A stretch of 26,255 nucleotides of DNA from Candidatus Segatella violae (GCA_002440225.1 DJSH01000004.1:1-26255); one strand, 5' to 3'. Shown: positions 1 to 7,914, numbered from the stretch's first letter. The notes: generated from the letters alone by a model not told the origin. Program-made: numbers and translations.

Positions 1-1179
1 CTGAGCCGTAAGAGTCGAAGTCACCAATCTTGGAAACGACTCGCTGACTACCGATATAGATGTGCTTAGTGTAGCGTCCGCCTTGGTTAGCTACAAGATA
101 AGGAGATACATAGAGTGAGAACTTGGCGGTGTTCGTGCGGCCTCCTGCAAACTCAGAGTTCACATAGACTTGGTCACTCTCGCCCGATGTCTTCACCGTG
201 CGTTCTCCGTCTGCGTCATACCAATAGTTGGTCACGAAGCCATTGTCGTCAGAAGCAAGGAGACGGTTCTCCTCGTCCCACTTGAGCTTACGCTCTGCGG
301 CTTTCTCGTCAGCAATACCGTCCTTCTTTGTGCGGCTTGTATTGACATAGACAAGATTACCGTTGGCATCATACTCATAAGCATGATTGTTGTTCACATT
401 CTCGCTTTCTGAAGGTGTATCCTCCGTGCGATAGTTTACATCCTTAACGTTGGCAAGCTGGAATTTCTTTCCAGTGTCAGTTCCATAGGTGTATGACAAA
501 TCATAGCCAGCATTCAACGTACCGTTGAACTGCACATTGTTCTGCGTGAGTATCTGACGCTTAGATGTGATACGGTGCATGTTGTCGTAGCCCATCGCAA
601 GAGTGTAGCTTGCCGTCTTGTTGTCTGCACCAGTATAAGTACCTGTTGCACTGACAAGACGATAGAGGGCATCGTAAGTATAGTTATGCGCCATCTGTCC
701 GCCAGCCTTGCCACTCTGAGGCACTGACGCACCGTTTACTACGCTGAGCACATTGCTCACCGCATCGTAAGTGTAAGCGTTATCCATAATGGTGTTGCCA
801 CCACTGTTCACGGTGAGGTTCTGCAATCTGCGACGCTGTGGGTCGTAGGTGTAGAAGGTCTCAGCACCGTTGCAATACTTCAAGTATGTGCGCTGCTCAA
901 ACTTGTCATAGCCGATCTTGCTCACATAGTCGTAGCCGTAAGACTTGTAGCCATGCACCTTCTCAAGCTGACCACCGAGATTGTAGGAGTATGTGATTTT
1001 CTCTCCTCATCAGGATAAATCATCTCCAACAAGCGGTTGTGGCTATCGTAAGTCCATTGCGTCACATAAGTTGCTATCGCTTGATTAGGCACAATCATCG
1101 TGCGGCGTGTCTTCGTAACCTCGCCCATCTTGCCATAGAAATACTCAATGGCACGGACAAGGTGCTGTATGCCGTAGGC
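1..1179 (-). pseudogene. Rhs/YD-repeat protein remnant (partial)
   Basis: Read on the minus strand, bases about 1005 to 1 form one open frame with repeated YD-type motifs (TYDALYRL, GYDNMHRI, YEYDANGNL, YWYDADGERT) and the pre-core motif HIYIGSQRVVSK. These are typical of large secreted or surface Rhs polymorphic-toxin proteins of Prevotella. The frame runs off the left edge, so the core/toxin end is outside the window. Upstream sequence (EYFYGKMGEVTKT, TQWTYDSHNRLLEMIYPDEE) is in a different frame, so there is a frameshift near 997-1006 beside a run of four T. An in-frame TAA at 1180-1182 ends the similarity; no start codon or signal peptide lies beyond it. I read this as a 5'-truncated, frameshifted remnant. 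A sequencing error in the homopolymer could explain the frameshift but not the missing N-terminal part. Confidence 0.85.
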
Positions 1180-1455
1180 TTATATAGGAAATATTTCAAA
1201 GATATAAGGGAAGCTATCCTCTGATAACCCCTGCGGAATTTTAAGGCGGTTTACAGCCTTGTTTTGTTGATACTTTCATATGTTTCTATTTTTATGTTAT
1301 AGCTAAAGAACGATAGGCATTTGAATTTATTGTATAGATTGCAGCATTAACCAAGAAAAATGTTTTGAAGGACTATATGTTAGTTAGCAGAATCTAAAAA
1401 ACAGACATAAATATGTATGAAAATTTTATTTTTTAGCTGATTTTCTACCAAAAAG

Positions 1456-1486
1456 TTTGTATTATCAATATTTATTTGTATCTTTG
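1456..1486 (+). promoter_or_regulatory. Bacteroidetes-type promoter of the Abi RNA/gene
   Basis: TTTG at 1456-1459 is followed after 19 bp by TATCTTTG at 1479-1486. This matches the Bacteroidetes primary-sigma consensus (TTTG, about 19 bp, TAnnTTTG). Transcription should begin near 1490-1493, just ahead of the hairpin and about 58 nt before the Abi start codon. The rest of the 1180-1549 gap is AT-rich with no credible gene; it holds only a weak 5-bp hairpin (1243-1260). Confidence 0.7.
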
Positions 1487-1490
1487 CAGC

Positions 1491-1538
1491 AACAGAACTC
1501 GTTTGCATCCCATCAGAACTGCAAGCGAGTCATTTTTT
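1491..1538 (+). ncRNA. Short hairpin RNA upstream of the Abi gene
   Basis: Right after the promoter, bases 1497-1507 (ACTCGTTTGCA) pair with 1520-1530 (TGCAAGCGAGT): 11 pairs including one G-U, around a 12-nt loop. The stem is followed by CA and six T (1533-1538). The promoter plus stem plus U-run could make a discrete RNA of about 47 nt, or a terminator-like hairpin in the leader that limits read-through into the Abi gene 12 nt later. From memory, Abi_2/AbiF HEPN proteins have been reported with a neighbouring structured RNA that binds and restrains the protein. The position and size here fit that, but the RNA is predicted from sequence only. Confidence 0.5.
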
Positions 1539-1549
1539 ATATATAGACA

Positions 1550-2467
1550 ATGAATCAGAGACCAAGAACAATACAAGAACAATTATTCCGACTTAAAGAA
1601 AAGGGTATGGTGTTCAATGACGAGCAAAATGCCATTTCATATTTGTCAAGGATTAGCTATTTCCGCTTGAAATATTATTGGGTGGATATGTTGGATACTT
1701 ATACTGGGCATTTCATTAATGGCACAAGTTTCAACACTATCATAGACCGATATGAGTTTGATAAAAAGCTGCGTAATATCCTTTTTGGTGCAATTGAAAT
1801 TTTGGAAGTTGGATTGCGTACAAAATTCATAACAACACTCTCATTGGCAACAAATACAGGATTGTGGTATTTGGACGGTTCTCTTTTCAATAATCAGCAG
1901 TTTCATACGAACTTGGTGCTGGATATGAAATATGAGTTTGATAGAAATTCAGACCCTTTTGTGCGCCAATACATTATAGACCATTCCAATTGGGACAAGA
2001 ACACTTTGGATGGAGATAATCCTGATGCGTGGATGATTTTTGAAACTGCTACATTTGGAACTCTTTCCAAAATGTACAAAAACCTTTTGAATCAATCTCC
2101 GTTGAAGTCGAGAATTGCCAATGAATTCGGTTTGTATTCTGCCCGAGAACTTTCAAGTTGGTTGGAAGCAATTTCTGTCTTGAGAAATATCATCGCACAC
2201 CATTCAAGAATATGGTATAAGATATTTTCCAAGAAACCGACCAACATCAACCGCCATAGGGATGATTGGATGCTTTCAGACTTAACTGAACACCAGCGTA
2301 AACGTGCTTTTGGTGTAATCTCCTGTCTTCTATATCTGTGCAATGCGATTTGTCCTGATAACACCGTCAAGCTGGATATAAAGAATCTTTTTGCTTCATA
2401 CCCAAACATCCCTATATTCATGATTGGCTTCACAAGAGGATGGGAGGAAAATCCGATTTGGAGATAA
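1550..2467 (+). CDS. Abi_2/AbiD-AbiF family HEPN abortive-infection protein
   Basis: This is a 305-residue protein of the Abi_2 (AbiD/AbiF) family. The N-terminal part carries family features such as YLSRISYFRLKYYW (residues 31-44) and YEFDKKLRNILFGAIEILEV (68-87). The C-terminal part has the HEPN ribonuclease signature R-x4-H at R212-N-I-I-A-H217, within LRNIIAHHSRIW. HEPN proteins with this motif usually cleave RNA, and members of this family arrest phage-infected cells. Length is normal and the frame is intact, unlike every neighbour up to 5350. The start ATG follows the U-run of the upstream hairpin by 12 nt, and no strong Shine-Dalgarno is visible. The gene is probably controlled through that hairpin RNA. 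The phage trigger is unknown. The family call is strong; RNA cleavage is inferred from the motif. Confidence 0.88.
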   Translation: MNQRPRTIQEQLFRLKEKGMVFNDEQNAISYLSRISYFRLKYYWVDMLDTYTGHFINGTSFNTIIDRYEFDKKLRNILFGAIEILEVGLRTKFITTLSLATNTGLWYLDGSLFNNQQFHTNLVLDMKYEFDRNSDPFVRQYIIDHSNWDKNTLDGDNPDAWMIFETATFGTLSKMYKNLLNQSPLKSRIANEFGLYSARELSSWLEAISVLRNIIAHHSRIWYKIFSKKPTNINRHRDDWMLSDLTEHQRKRAFGVISCLLYLCNAICPDNTVKLDIKNLFASYPNIPIFMIGFTRGWEENPIWR

Positions 2468-2485
2468 TTTGCTGCTAATATTAAA

Positions 2486-2527
2486 TGCCACTATGGATAA
2501 GTTCCGTTAGTGGCAACACTTTTGTTT
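2486..2527 (+). terminator. Possible terminator after the Abi gene
   Basis: TGCCACTA (2486-2493) and TAGTGGCA (2508-2515) form a perfect 8-bp stem with a 14-nt loop, followed by a T-rich stretch (ACACTTTTGTTTT). It starts 18 bp after the Abi stop codon. The long loop and interrupted T-run make it a weak intrinsic terminator. Confidence 0.4.
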
Positions 2528-2576
2528 TCGGGTAGGAGTAAAGTCTTAAGATTTTATAAATTTAGAGCAAAATACA

Positions 2577-2605
2577 TTGTTTCTCAGATTTTAGATTTAT
2601 CTTTG
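2577..2605 (+). promoter_or_regulatory. Orphan promoter-like site
   Basis: TATCTTTG at 2598-2605 matches the Bacteroidetes -7 element, followed by CA as is common. Only a partial -33 element (TTG, 2577-2579) lies upstream. No plus-strand gene follows; transcription would run into the truncated AraC-type gene on the opposite strand. It may be a remnant of a lost gene's promoter or a source of antisense RNA. Confidence 0.25.
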
Positions 2606-2679
2606 CATTCGTAATCTAAGCGTTCTTTGTATATTGCAAAGTTGTGAAAGAAAAAAGAATATAGCTCGTTTCTAAATCG

Positions 2680-3333
2680 TTAGCAGTTACATTCTTTATT
2701 ATACTTAATTCGGTGATACTCAATCAATAAAAGATTTTGTTGTGACTCGCGCAATGGAAGGTGATGAATCTGGGCATAATATCTGTTCAACAATAACAAA
2801 AATTCATACAGATAGGCTACTATCATATGATAACTGTCCGCTATGGGCGAATGTAACTCAGACTTCATTTTTCGAAGAATCGTCAAATACGGTTTCATTT
2901 CCTCAGCACTCATATCGAAACACGCAGGATTATCGCTCTGATAACAAAACAACAACCTGTACATGAAGTATTTGTCTGATATGAAATTGTAAATAAACTC
3001 ATCCTGAAAAACAAGGAAAGTATAATCCAGGTTTTCCACTCGCACATGCCACTCCTGACGCTTAAATGGTGAGATAATCAGCACACTGTTGTCGTGAAGG
3101 ATTATTTTTTCCCCATCAAGAAATACTACTCCCGATGCCTTTCGGAAAAAATAGAACTCGAAAAAATCGGTCTTATATCTCTCATGCTGATTAAACCAAC
3201 CTTTCTTCTCGTCACTATCCGCTGTGTTCAACAAGAAATCTACCCCACATGCACTCTTGGTATATTTCAAGAGTGATATGTATTTGGGTACTTTACAAAA
3301 AGAGTTTACCATATTATTATCTTCTGAAGTCAT
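2680..3333 (-). pseudogene. AraC-type regulator, DNA-binding domain missing
   Basis: The 217-residue product matches the N-terminal cupin/ligand-binding half of Prevotella AraC-type regulators: HERYKTDFFEFYFFRKASG, LHDNSVLIISPFKRQEWHV and KYFMYRLLFCYQSDNPACFD are recognisable blocks. Intact relatives are roughly 290-300 residues and end in two helix-turn-helix motifs. Here the protein stops after LLIEYHRIKYNKECNC, and no HTH is found in any frame between the stop and the Abi gene, so the DNA-binding domain is deleted rather than frameshifted. It cannot bind DNA in the usual way. It could survive as a bare sensor or dimerisation domain, but a decaying gene is the simpler reading. The start ATG at 3333 has a nearby alternative at 3312. 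Confidence 0.7.
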
Positions 3334-3346
3334 AACATTCCGAATT

Positions 3347-3847
3347 TTATGCTTTCATAAACTTCCATCCCATGATGGCTTGTTCCATCTCCTGACACTT
3401 CTGCTTGAACTTCACGCAGAGGAAACTCGACCATTTGGTCATACCGAAAAGTTGCTTTTGCTCCAAGAACTTCTCATCATCCCATTGTGCATAGTTGTAC
3501 TCCGAGAAATATCACTTGTACTCTCGCAGGGTATCGCCCGAAAAACGCTGTTGAGCAGTGAATGGGAACAACTTGCCCACGGCCACTTCCTCCTTATTCA
3601 GATGATGCTCGTTGGCGAGTTTGCGCTGATGGGTAAGGTCGGTATGTTGCAGCGCCAAGTCTTTGTCCGCCATATAGCAGAGACGTGAGGCCTTGGTACA
3701 GAGCGAGCGAATGTCGAAGTTCATCTCTTGCGTGCCGTAGTCTTCCCATCCTTGGATGAGGACTTGGCACATCATATAATACGTTTCCATTTGTCGGTCG
3801 AAGACTTCGTAGCTGAAAGTGGGTTGTAGTTCGTCTGTTTCAGTCAT
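3347..3847 (-). pseudogene. Uncharacterised protein with internal stop codon
   Basis: The minus-strand frame opens at ATG 3847, meets TGA at 3512-3514 after 111 residues (ending SGDTLREYK), and continues in the same frame for 54 more codons to TAA at 3347-3349. The continuation (YFSEYNYAQWDDEKFLEQK and onward, ending GWKFMKA) looks like real protein in composition, so the TGA is probably a nonsense mutation. The full product would be about 166 residues, largely helical and charged, without signal peptide or membrane segment. I do not recognise the family. It starts 3 bp after the RhuM-like stub and ends 13 bp before the AraC-type remnant. If the 111-residue form is made, it is a shortened protein. 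Confidence 0.5.
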
Positions 3848-3850
3848 AAT

Positions 3851-3999
3851 CTATTTTTTGGCGATTTGCATTTGGTTGAGCCAAGCCTTACCATCACGAG
3901 TAATTAGGGCGACATTTACCTTGCCGTCCTTAGAGAGCGATAGATGATGATATCATTCTGCCCATTGTCTGCTGGGAATAATTGCTTGTCGTTGTTCAT
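3851..3999 (-). pseudogene. RhuM-like N-terminal stub
   Basis: From ATG 3999 the frame reads MNNDKQLFPADNGQNDIIIYRS and then goes out of frame at about 3935-3940. The next frame continues with DGKVNVALITRDGKAWLNQ and ends QIAKK at TAG 3851-3853. The second part resembles the first residues of RhuM-family proteins (pattern DGKV-V-L...-WLNQ-QIAELF), which normally run past 300 residues. Everything after the first helix is missing. The stub is therefore both frameshifted and truncated. The family assignment rests on this short block only. Confidence 0.5.
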
Positions 4000-4249
4000 T
4001 ATTTCTATCTTTATTTATCTATTATATACGCTACCGAGACTATATTGCATCTATACCGACAATTGTTAAAAGTCAATACTCCGTTAGCAGGAGGAGCTAT
4101 ACCTTGCCACCTGGTATTACCTCAAAAACTCTGTGGTTTAAATCTGAGGTAACCTTCCTTCTCAGCACTTTTAAAGTGTTCTATCCAACCTCCATCCAAG
4201 TTGTCTGCGAATTCGTCTGTGTAATCATAGATCTCGTTCTGGAATTCAG

Positions 4250-5355
4250 CTATTTCACCTCCTCGAAGTCCCAGTCCTCCAACGTTCTCGTCTTGGTACT
4301 GAAGCTGATGCCTATCTTATATAGTTTTCTGTCATCTGCCTGATATGGAACCATATATCCTTTGTCATCTATCTGAGCAAGAGCCTCACTCGCTGGCTTG
4401 TTGATTCTTACCTCGAAGACGAAAATGGCTGTAGGAGCAAACATCACAGCATCAGCCCTACCCCTACAACTCTTCACCTGAGTAAGGTCGCCACATTCAT
4501 CATCGACAGAAGGACATAGAGAATCGTCTCGTAATAACACTCGCTCTTCTGCAAATCAGCCAACACATCCTTGCCACCATCCGGATAAGGAATCGAAGCG
4601 AAATAGGCTTTCAACTTTTCCATCGCCGCATCAATTTCACCATTCATCAAGTCACGATAGAAATGCGCCGCAAAACCAAGTGACTTGCCATCACTCACTC
4701 CTGAATAAACAGGCAAGAGGTTCTCCATCAAACCAGCTCTCACCTCCTGATTAGGAATACCCAGATAATACCCCCTTGTCAATGGATCGTAGCTCTTGAT
4801 GGTAAGATACCCACTCTAGTAAAGAAGCGGGAGAGCATCGCTCATCTCTTCAGTCGGACGGTCAAAAGATGAGGCGAAAGCAAATATATTGTCAAGTTCT
4901 GTGACATCCGTCTTGAAATGTTGCATCTGTCGAATCAGATAAGACGATGTACCCGAAGCATACCAATAATTGTCTATCATTCCTGAAGCAAAACAGCGTA
5001 CCAAACTATATGGATTGAAGATATCCTCGCCATCTCCACAGAAATGATAACCATCATAGTTTTCCCTCAACAACTCCCTCATTCTGTCGAAAGACACATG
5101 ATTTTTCTCAGCCAGTTTCTCTATATTCTCTTTCAAAACGGTATCCAACTCATTCTTCGAGATTCCACAGATGGCAGAGAACTCTGGATCCATACTGATA
5201 TTGGTAAGGTTATTGATAGTGCTAAAGATGCTCAGTTGGGAGAACTTCGTGATACCCGTAATAAAGGCAAATCTCCAATATTCACCATATTCTTTGATTG
5301 GGGCGTAAAACTCCGGCATATTTGTTTTGTAAACATATCCAGTCTCAGTCGGCAT
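4250..5355 (-). pseudogene. AAA-ATPase-like / PD-(D/E)XK nuclease protein, disrupted
   Basis: Three minus-strand pieces make up one gene of the AAA-ATPase-like plus PD-(D/E)XK nuclease family common in Bacteroidales. Piece 1 (5355-4816) has RFAFITGITKFSQLSIFS and LLRENYDGYHF, typical of the second half of the ATPase domain. The first ~170 residues with the Walker A site are missing. TAG at 4816-4818 interrupts ALPLLY-stop-SGYLTIKSYDP, where relatives usually have Gln, so CAG-to-TAG is likely. Piece 2 (4815-~4500) is followed by a frameshift near 4490-4505. Piece 3 carries the nuclease core GRADAVMFAPTAIFVFEVRI and ALAQIDDKGYMVPY. The nuclease motif is partly altered (EVRI where EFK is usual). 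Its 5' end overlaps the RavA-like stop codon by 11 bp, marking a recombination junction. Confidence 0.8.
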
Positions 5356-6661
5356 ACAGCTTCATCGTGTCCTGACGGGTGAATGCTAACTCCTTATAGA
5401 AGTCACGGAGATAAGCAGAAATCTCAGCCTTGTCGTCGGAAGAGACAAAGAGGTTGTCTCCCAACTGACGCTCCAAGGAAGTCAAGCCATCGGACAGCGA
5501 CTCGATTTCGCCCTCATAGTCCCTGCCATCGTCAGGGTTTTTGCGAATGCGATGATACTTGATGTCCTCGGCGAGGGCATTCTTCATCTCCACGAGTTTG
5601 TCGGCAAAGGGAGCGAACAAGGCTCTTATCACGATATTGCGGATGGCATCCCTTTCCTCAGGCTCCTGCCAAAGACAATGATAGATAGGCAGGAGGTCGC
5701 ATATCGCCACTTCCGCTCTATCTTGAATAAAGGCAGAGGTACGAAGCAAGCGAACGATGTTCTTCCATCGTCTATCACTCACGTAGATGTTCCTGCGCTC
5801 GGCAGCCTCGTCCACATTCACGGCTCTTAAGCTCTTGCGGATTGAAGAAATGGCATCGAGCACAGCCTCGCTCACTCCTATCCCACTGATTTGATTTGTC
5901 CATTCAGCATATTCCTCAGCAGATATTCTCAAATCTCCCACAGATTTCACAGACAACACAGATTTATCCTTTCCATTTTGAGAGAACATATTCAATTCCA
6001 CAGACTCTGTATCTTTTTTGAGATTTGCATGATGCGCTTTCTGTTCTTGCACAATACCTTTTCTAACATGATCTGTGAAATCTGTGTTATTTGTGGGAGA
6101 ACTTTCCAGCAGCATCGCCCGGAAGTTCTTCTCTTGTTTGATCGGTCTGCTCTCGATGCGAATCACGAATCGGTCCCAAAGAGCCTCCAAACCCTCGCCC
6201 TTGGCAGGCAACTCATTGCTTGCCGCCACGAGGAGCTTCAAGGGAAGGTGCATCTCTCGATTGCCATTGCGGAAAATCTTTTCATTGATAACGGTGAGGA
6301 GGGTGTTCTGGATGGCTGGTCCTGCCTTCCAAATCTCATCGAGGAAGACGACATCTGCCGTGGGTAGATAACCATCAACCGCACGCTCGTAAGTATCCGA
6401 AGTCTTCAACTTCTGAATGCTCACTGGTCCGAATATCTCATCGGGGGTGGAGAAACGAGACATCAGATACTCAAAACTGTGAGCATCCTTGAAGGCGGTC
6501 TTCAACTGACGAGCCACCATACTCTTCGCCACTCCCGGAGGTCCTAAAAGAATAACGCTCTCGCCTGCCAAAGCGGCAAGGAGCGAGAGCGATATTTCTG
6601 TTTCTTTCTCAAAAATGCCTCGGTTCATTTCCCAAAGCAATTGTTCGATTCTTTCTTTCAT
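5345..6661 (-). CDS. MoxR/RavA-type AAA+ ATPase
   Basis: This 438-residue AAA+ ATPase of the MoxR/RavA group has Walker A GPPGVAKS (residues 40-47), Walker B VVFLDEI (104-110), sensor-1 AASNE (146-150) and a likely arginine finger in WDRF (164). MoxR ATPases act as chaperones that load or remodel partner proteins, usually with a VWA-domain partner encoded next door. No such partner follows here. Residues about 188-243 come from an inserted repeat element; without it the protein is about 383 residues, shorter than the roughly 500 of E. coli RavA. The C-terminus ends abruptly (TRQDTMKLYAD) exactly where the neighbouring pseudogene begins, so the tail may be truncated. The gene starts 4 bp after the asd stop and is probably co-transcribed with it. 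No symbol is given because partner and C-terminal domain are not confirmed. Confidence 0.82.
   Translation of the reverse strand: MKERIEQLLWEMNRGIFEKETEISLSLLAALAGESVILLGPPGVAKSMVARQLKTAFKDAHSFEYLMSRFSTPDEIFGPVSIQKLKTSDTYERAVDGYLPTADVVFLDEIWKAGPAIQNTLLTVINEKIFRNGNREMHLPLKLLVAASNELPAKGEGLEALWDRFVIRIESRPIKQEKNFRAMLLESSPTNNTDFTDHVRKGIVQEQKAHHANLKKDTESVELNMFSQNGKDKSVLSVKSVGDLRISAEEYAEWTNQISGIGVSEAVLDAISSIRKSLRAVNVDEAAERRNIYVSDRRWKNIVRLLRTSAFIQDRAEVAICDLLPIYHCLWQEPEERDAIRNIVIRALFAPFADKLVEMKNALAEDIKYHRIRKNPDDGRDYEGEIESLSDGLTSLERQLGDNLFVSSDDKAEISAYLRDFYKELAFTRQDTMKLYAD
5935..6099 (-). repeat. In-frame imperfect palindromic repeat inside the ATPase gene
   Basis: A 165-bp segment begins with CTCCCACA on the plus strand (5935) and ends with its inverse TGTGGGAG (to 6099 this reads TTTGTGGGAG). 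Both arms also contain ACAGATTTCACAGA in inverted orientation, offset by 9 bp, and ACACAGATTT. The length is exactly 55 codons, so the ATPase frame is kept. The encoded insert (from about SPTNNTDFTDHV to KDKSVLSVKSVG) is Ser/Lys/Asp-rich and lies between the ATPase core and the helical region. It resembles a dispersed palindromic element that landed in a coding sequence. Confidence 0.55.
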
Positions 6662-6665
6662 GCAA

Positions 6666-7679
6666 TTACTTTACATTACCAACCTTGATAAGGTACTCTG
6701 CTATCTGAACAGCGTTCAAGGCAGCACCCTTGCGAATCTGGTCGCCAGTGAGCCACAATGTATTGCCGTTGTCATCGGCCAAGTCCTTGCGGATACGACC
6801 TACATAGACATCGTCCTTGCCTGCGCTCTCCAATGGCATTGGATAAACGTAGTTCTGGGCATCGTCCTTTACAGTTACGCCAGGAGCAGCCTCCAAAGCC
6901 TTACGGATTTCCTCTACGGTCAATGGCTTCTCTGTCTCGAACCATACACTCTCAGAATGAGAACGAAGAGAAGATACACGTACACAAGTAGCACTAGTGC
7001 GAACATCAGAGTGCATAATCTTGCGAGTCTCGTTGTACATCTTCATCTCCTCCTTAGTATAGTCGTTAGGAGTCATCTTGTCAATCTGAGGGATGACATT
7101 GTAAGCCAACTGATGAGGGAACTTATTGATATGGTCTGTCTTGCCAGTCTCCACGAGGTCCTTGTACTGCTGCTGAAGTTCAGCCATGGCAGCGGCACCA
7201 GCGCCTGATGCACTCTGGTAAGAAGCGATGTGAATCTTCTTGATATGGCTCAAGTCATCGATAGGCTTCAACACGACTACCATCATGATAGTAGTACAGT
7301 TAGGGTTGGCGATGATGTTGCGAGGGCGGTTGAGTGCATCCTCTGCATTCACCTCAGGCACAACCAAAGGCACGTCGTCGCACATACGGAATGCGCTAGA
7401 GTTATCTATCATCACGGCACCATACTTAGTGATGGTCTCGGCAAACTCCTCGGAGGTGCCACCACCAGCAGATGTGAAGGCGATATCGACATCTTTAAAG
7501 TCATCGTTATGCTGCAAAAGTTTGACCTCATAGTCCTTTCCCTTGAAGTTGTATTTTCGTCCGGCAGAACGCTCAGAACCAAACAACACCAAATCATCCA
7601 TAGGGAAGTTTCTCTCAGCAAGGATGCGCAAGAATTCCTGTCCTACTGCGCCACTTGCACCAACAATTGCTACTTTCAT
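6666..7679 (-). CDS. asd: Aspartate-semialdehyde dehydrogenase
   Basis: This enzyme reduces aspartyl phosphate to aspartate semialdehyde with NADPH, the branch point to lysine/diaminopimelate, threonine and methionine. The 337-residue protein starts with the nucleotide-binding motif VGASGAVGQEF (residues 6-16) and has the catalytic cysteine in NPNCTT (C128), the SASGAG segment (157-161) and the substrate/proton-transfer residues R234 and H241 in RVSSLRSHSES. Length is normal for the family. A core-type gene, it is followed after 4 bp by the RavA-like ATPase. Upstream are a consensus promoter (7915-7945) and a weaker -7 box (7727-7734), giving a possible leader of about 228 nt. Confidence 0.96.
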   Translation of the reverse strand: MKVAIVGASGAVGQEFLRILAERNFPMDDLVLFGSERSAGRKYNFKGKDYEVKLLQHNDDFKDVDIAFTSAGGGTSEEFAETITKYGAVMIDNSSAFRMCDDVPLVVPEVNAEDALNRPRNIIANPNCTTIMMVVVLKPIDDLSHIKKIHIASYQSASGAGAAAMAELQQQYKDLVETGKTDHINKFPHQLAYNVIPQIDKMTPNDYTKEEMKMYNETRKIMHSDVRTSATCVRVSSLRSHSESVWFETEKPLTVEEIRKALEAAPGVTVKDDAQNYVYPMPLESAGKDDVYVGRIRKDLADDNGNTLWLTGDQIRKGAALNAVQIAEYLIKVGNVK

Positions 7680-7726
7680 AATCGAATCTTTTAATTTATA
7701 AAGTTGTTATAAGTGAATTACGACTG

Positions 7727-7734
7727 CAAAGATA
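7727..7734 (-). promoter_or_regulatory. Proximal -7 box for asd
   Basis: On the minus strand this reads TATCTTTG, followed by CAG, about 48 bp before the asd start. No TTTG is found at the usual -33 distance, so the site is a weaker match than the distal one at 7915-7945. Confidence 0.4.
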
Positions 7735-7914
7735 AGGCTTTTTCTATTAAATCTAGCATAAAACCAGAAGAAATATTGCTTTTTGCTGCATTTTTCTCAT
7801 TTTTGCTTACTTTTCTGCAAGAATATGCAAGAAATAACAAAAAGAATAGAGCTAAGAACAAAGGCATCATTGTCTTTATTGCCATATTTATTGCTGCCAT
7901 TTTAATATTTGGGG

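Noticed and set aside
4104..4343. Plus-strand 79-codon frame
   Set aside because: It overlaps the 3' end of the ATPase/nuclease pseudogene on the other strand and has no domain.
5044..6371. Several plus-strand frames opposite the RavA-like gene and ATPase pseudogene
   Set aside because: They are shadows of the minus-strand genes without domains or promoters.
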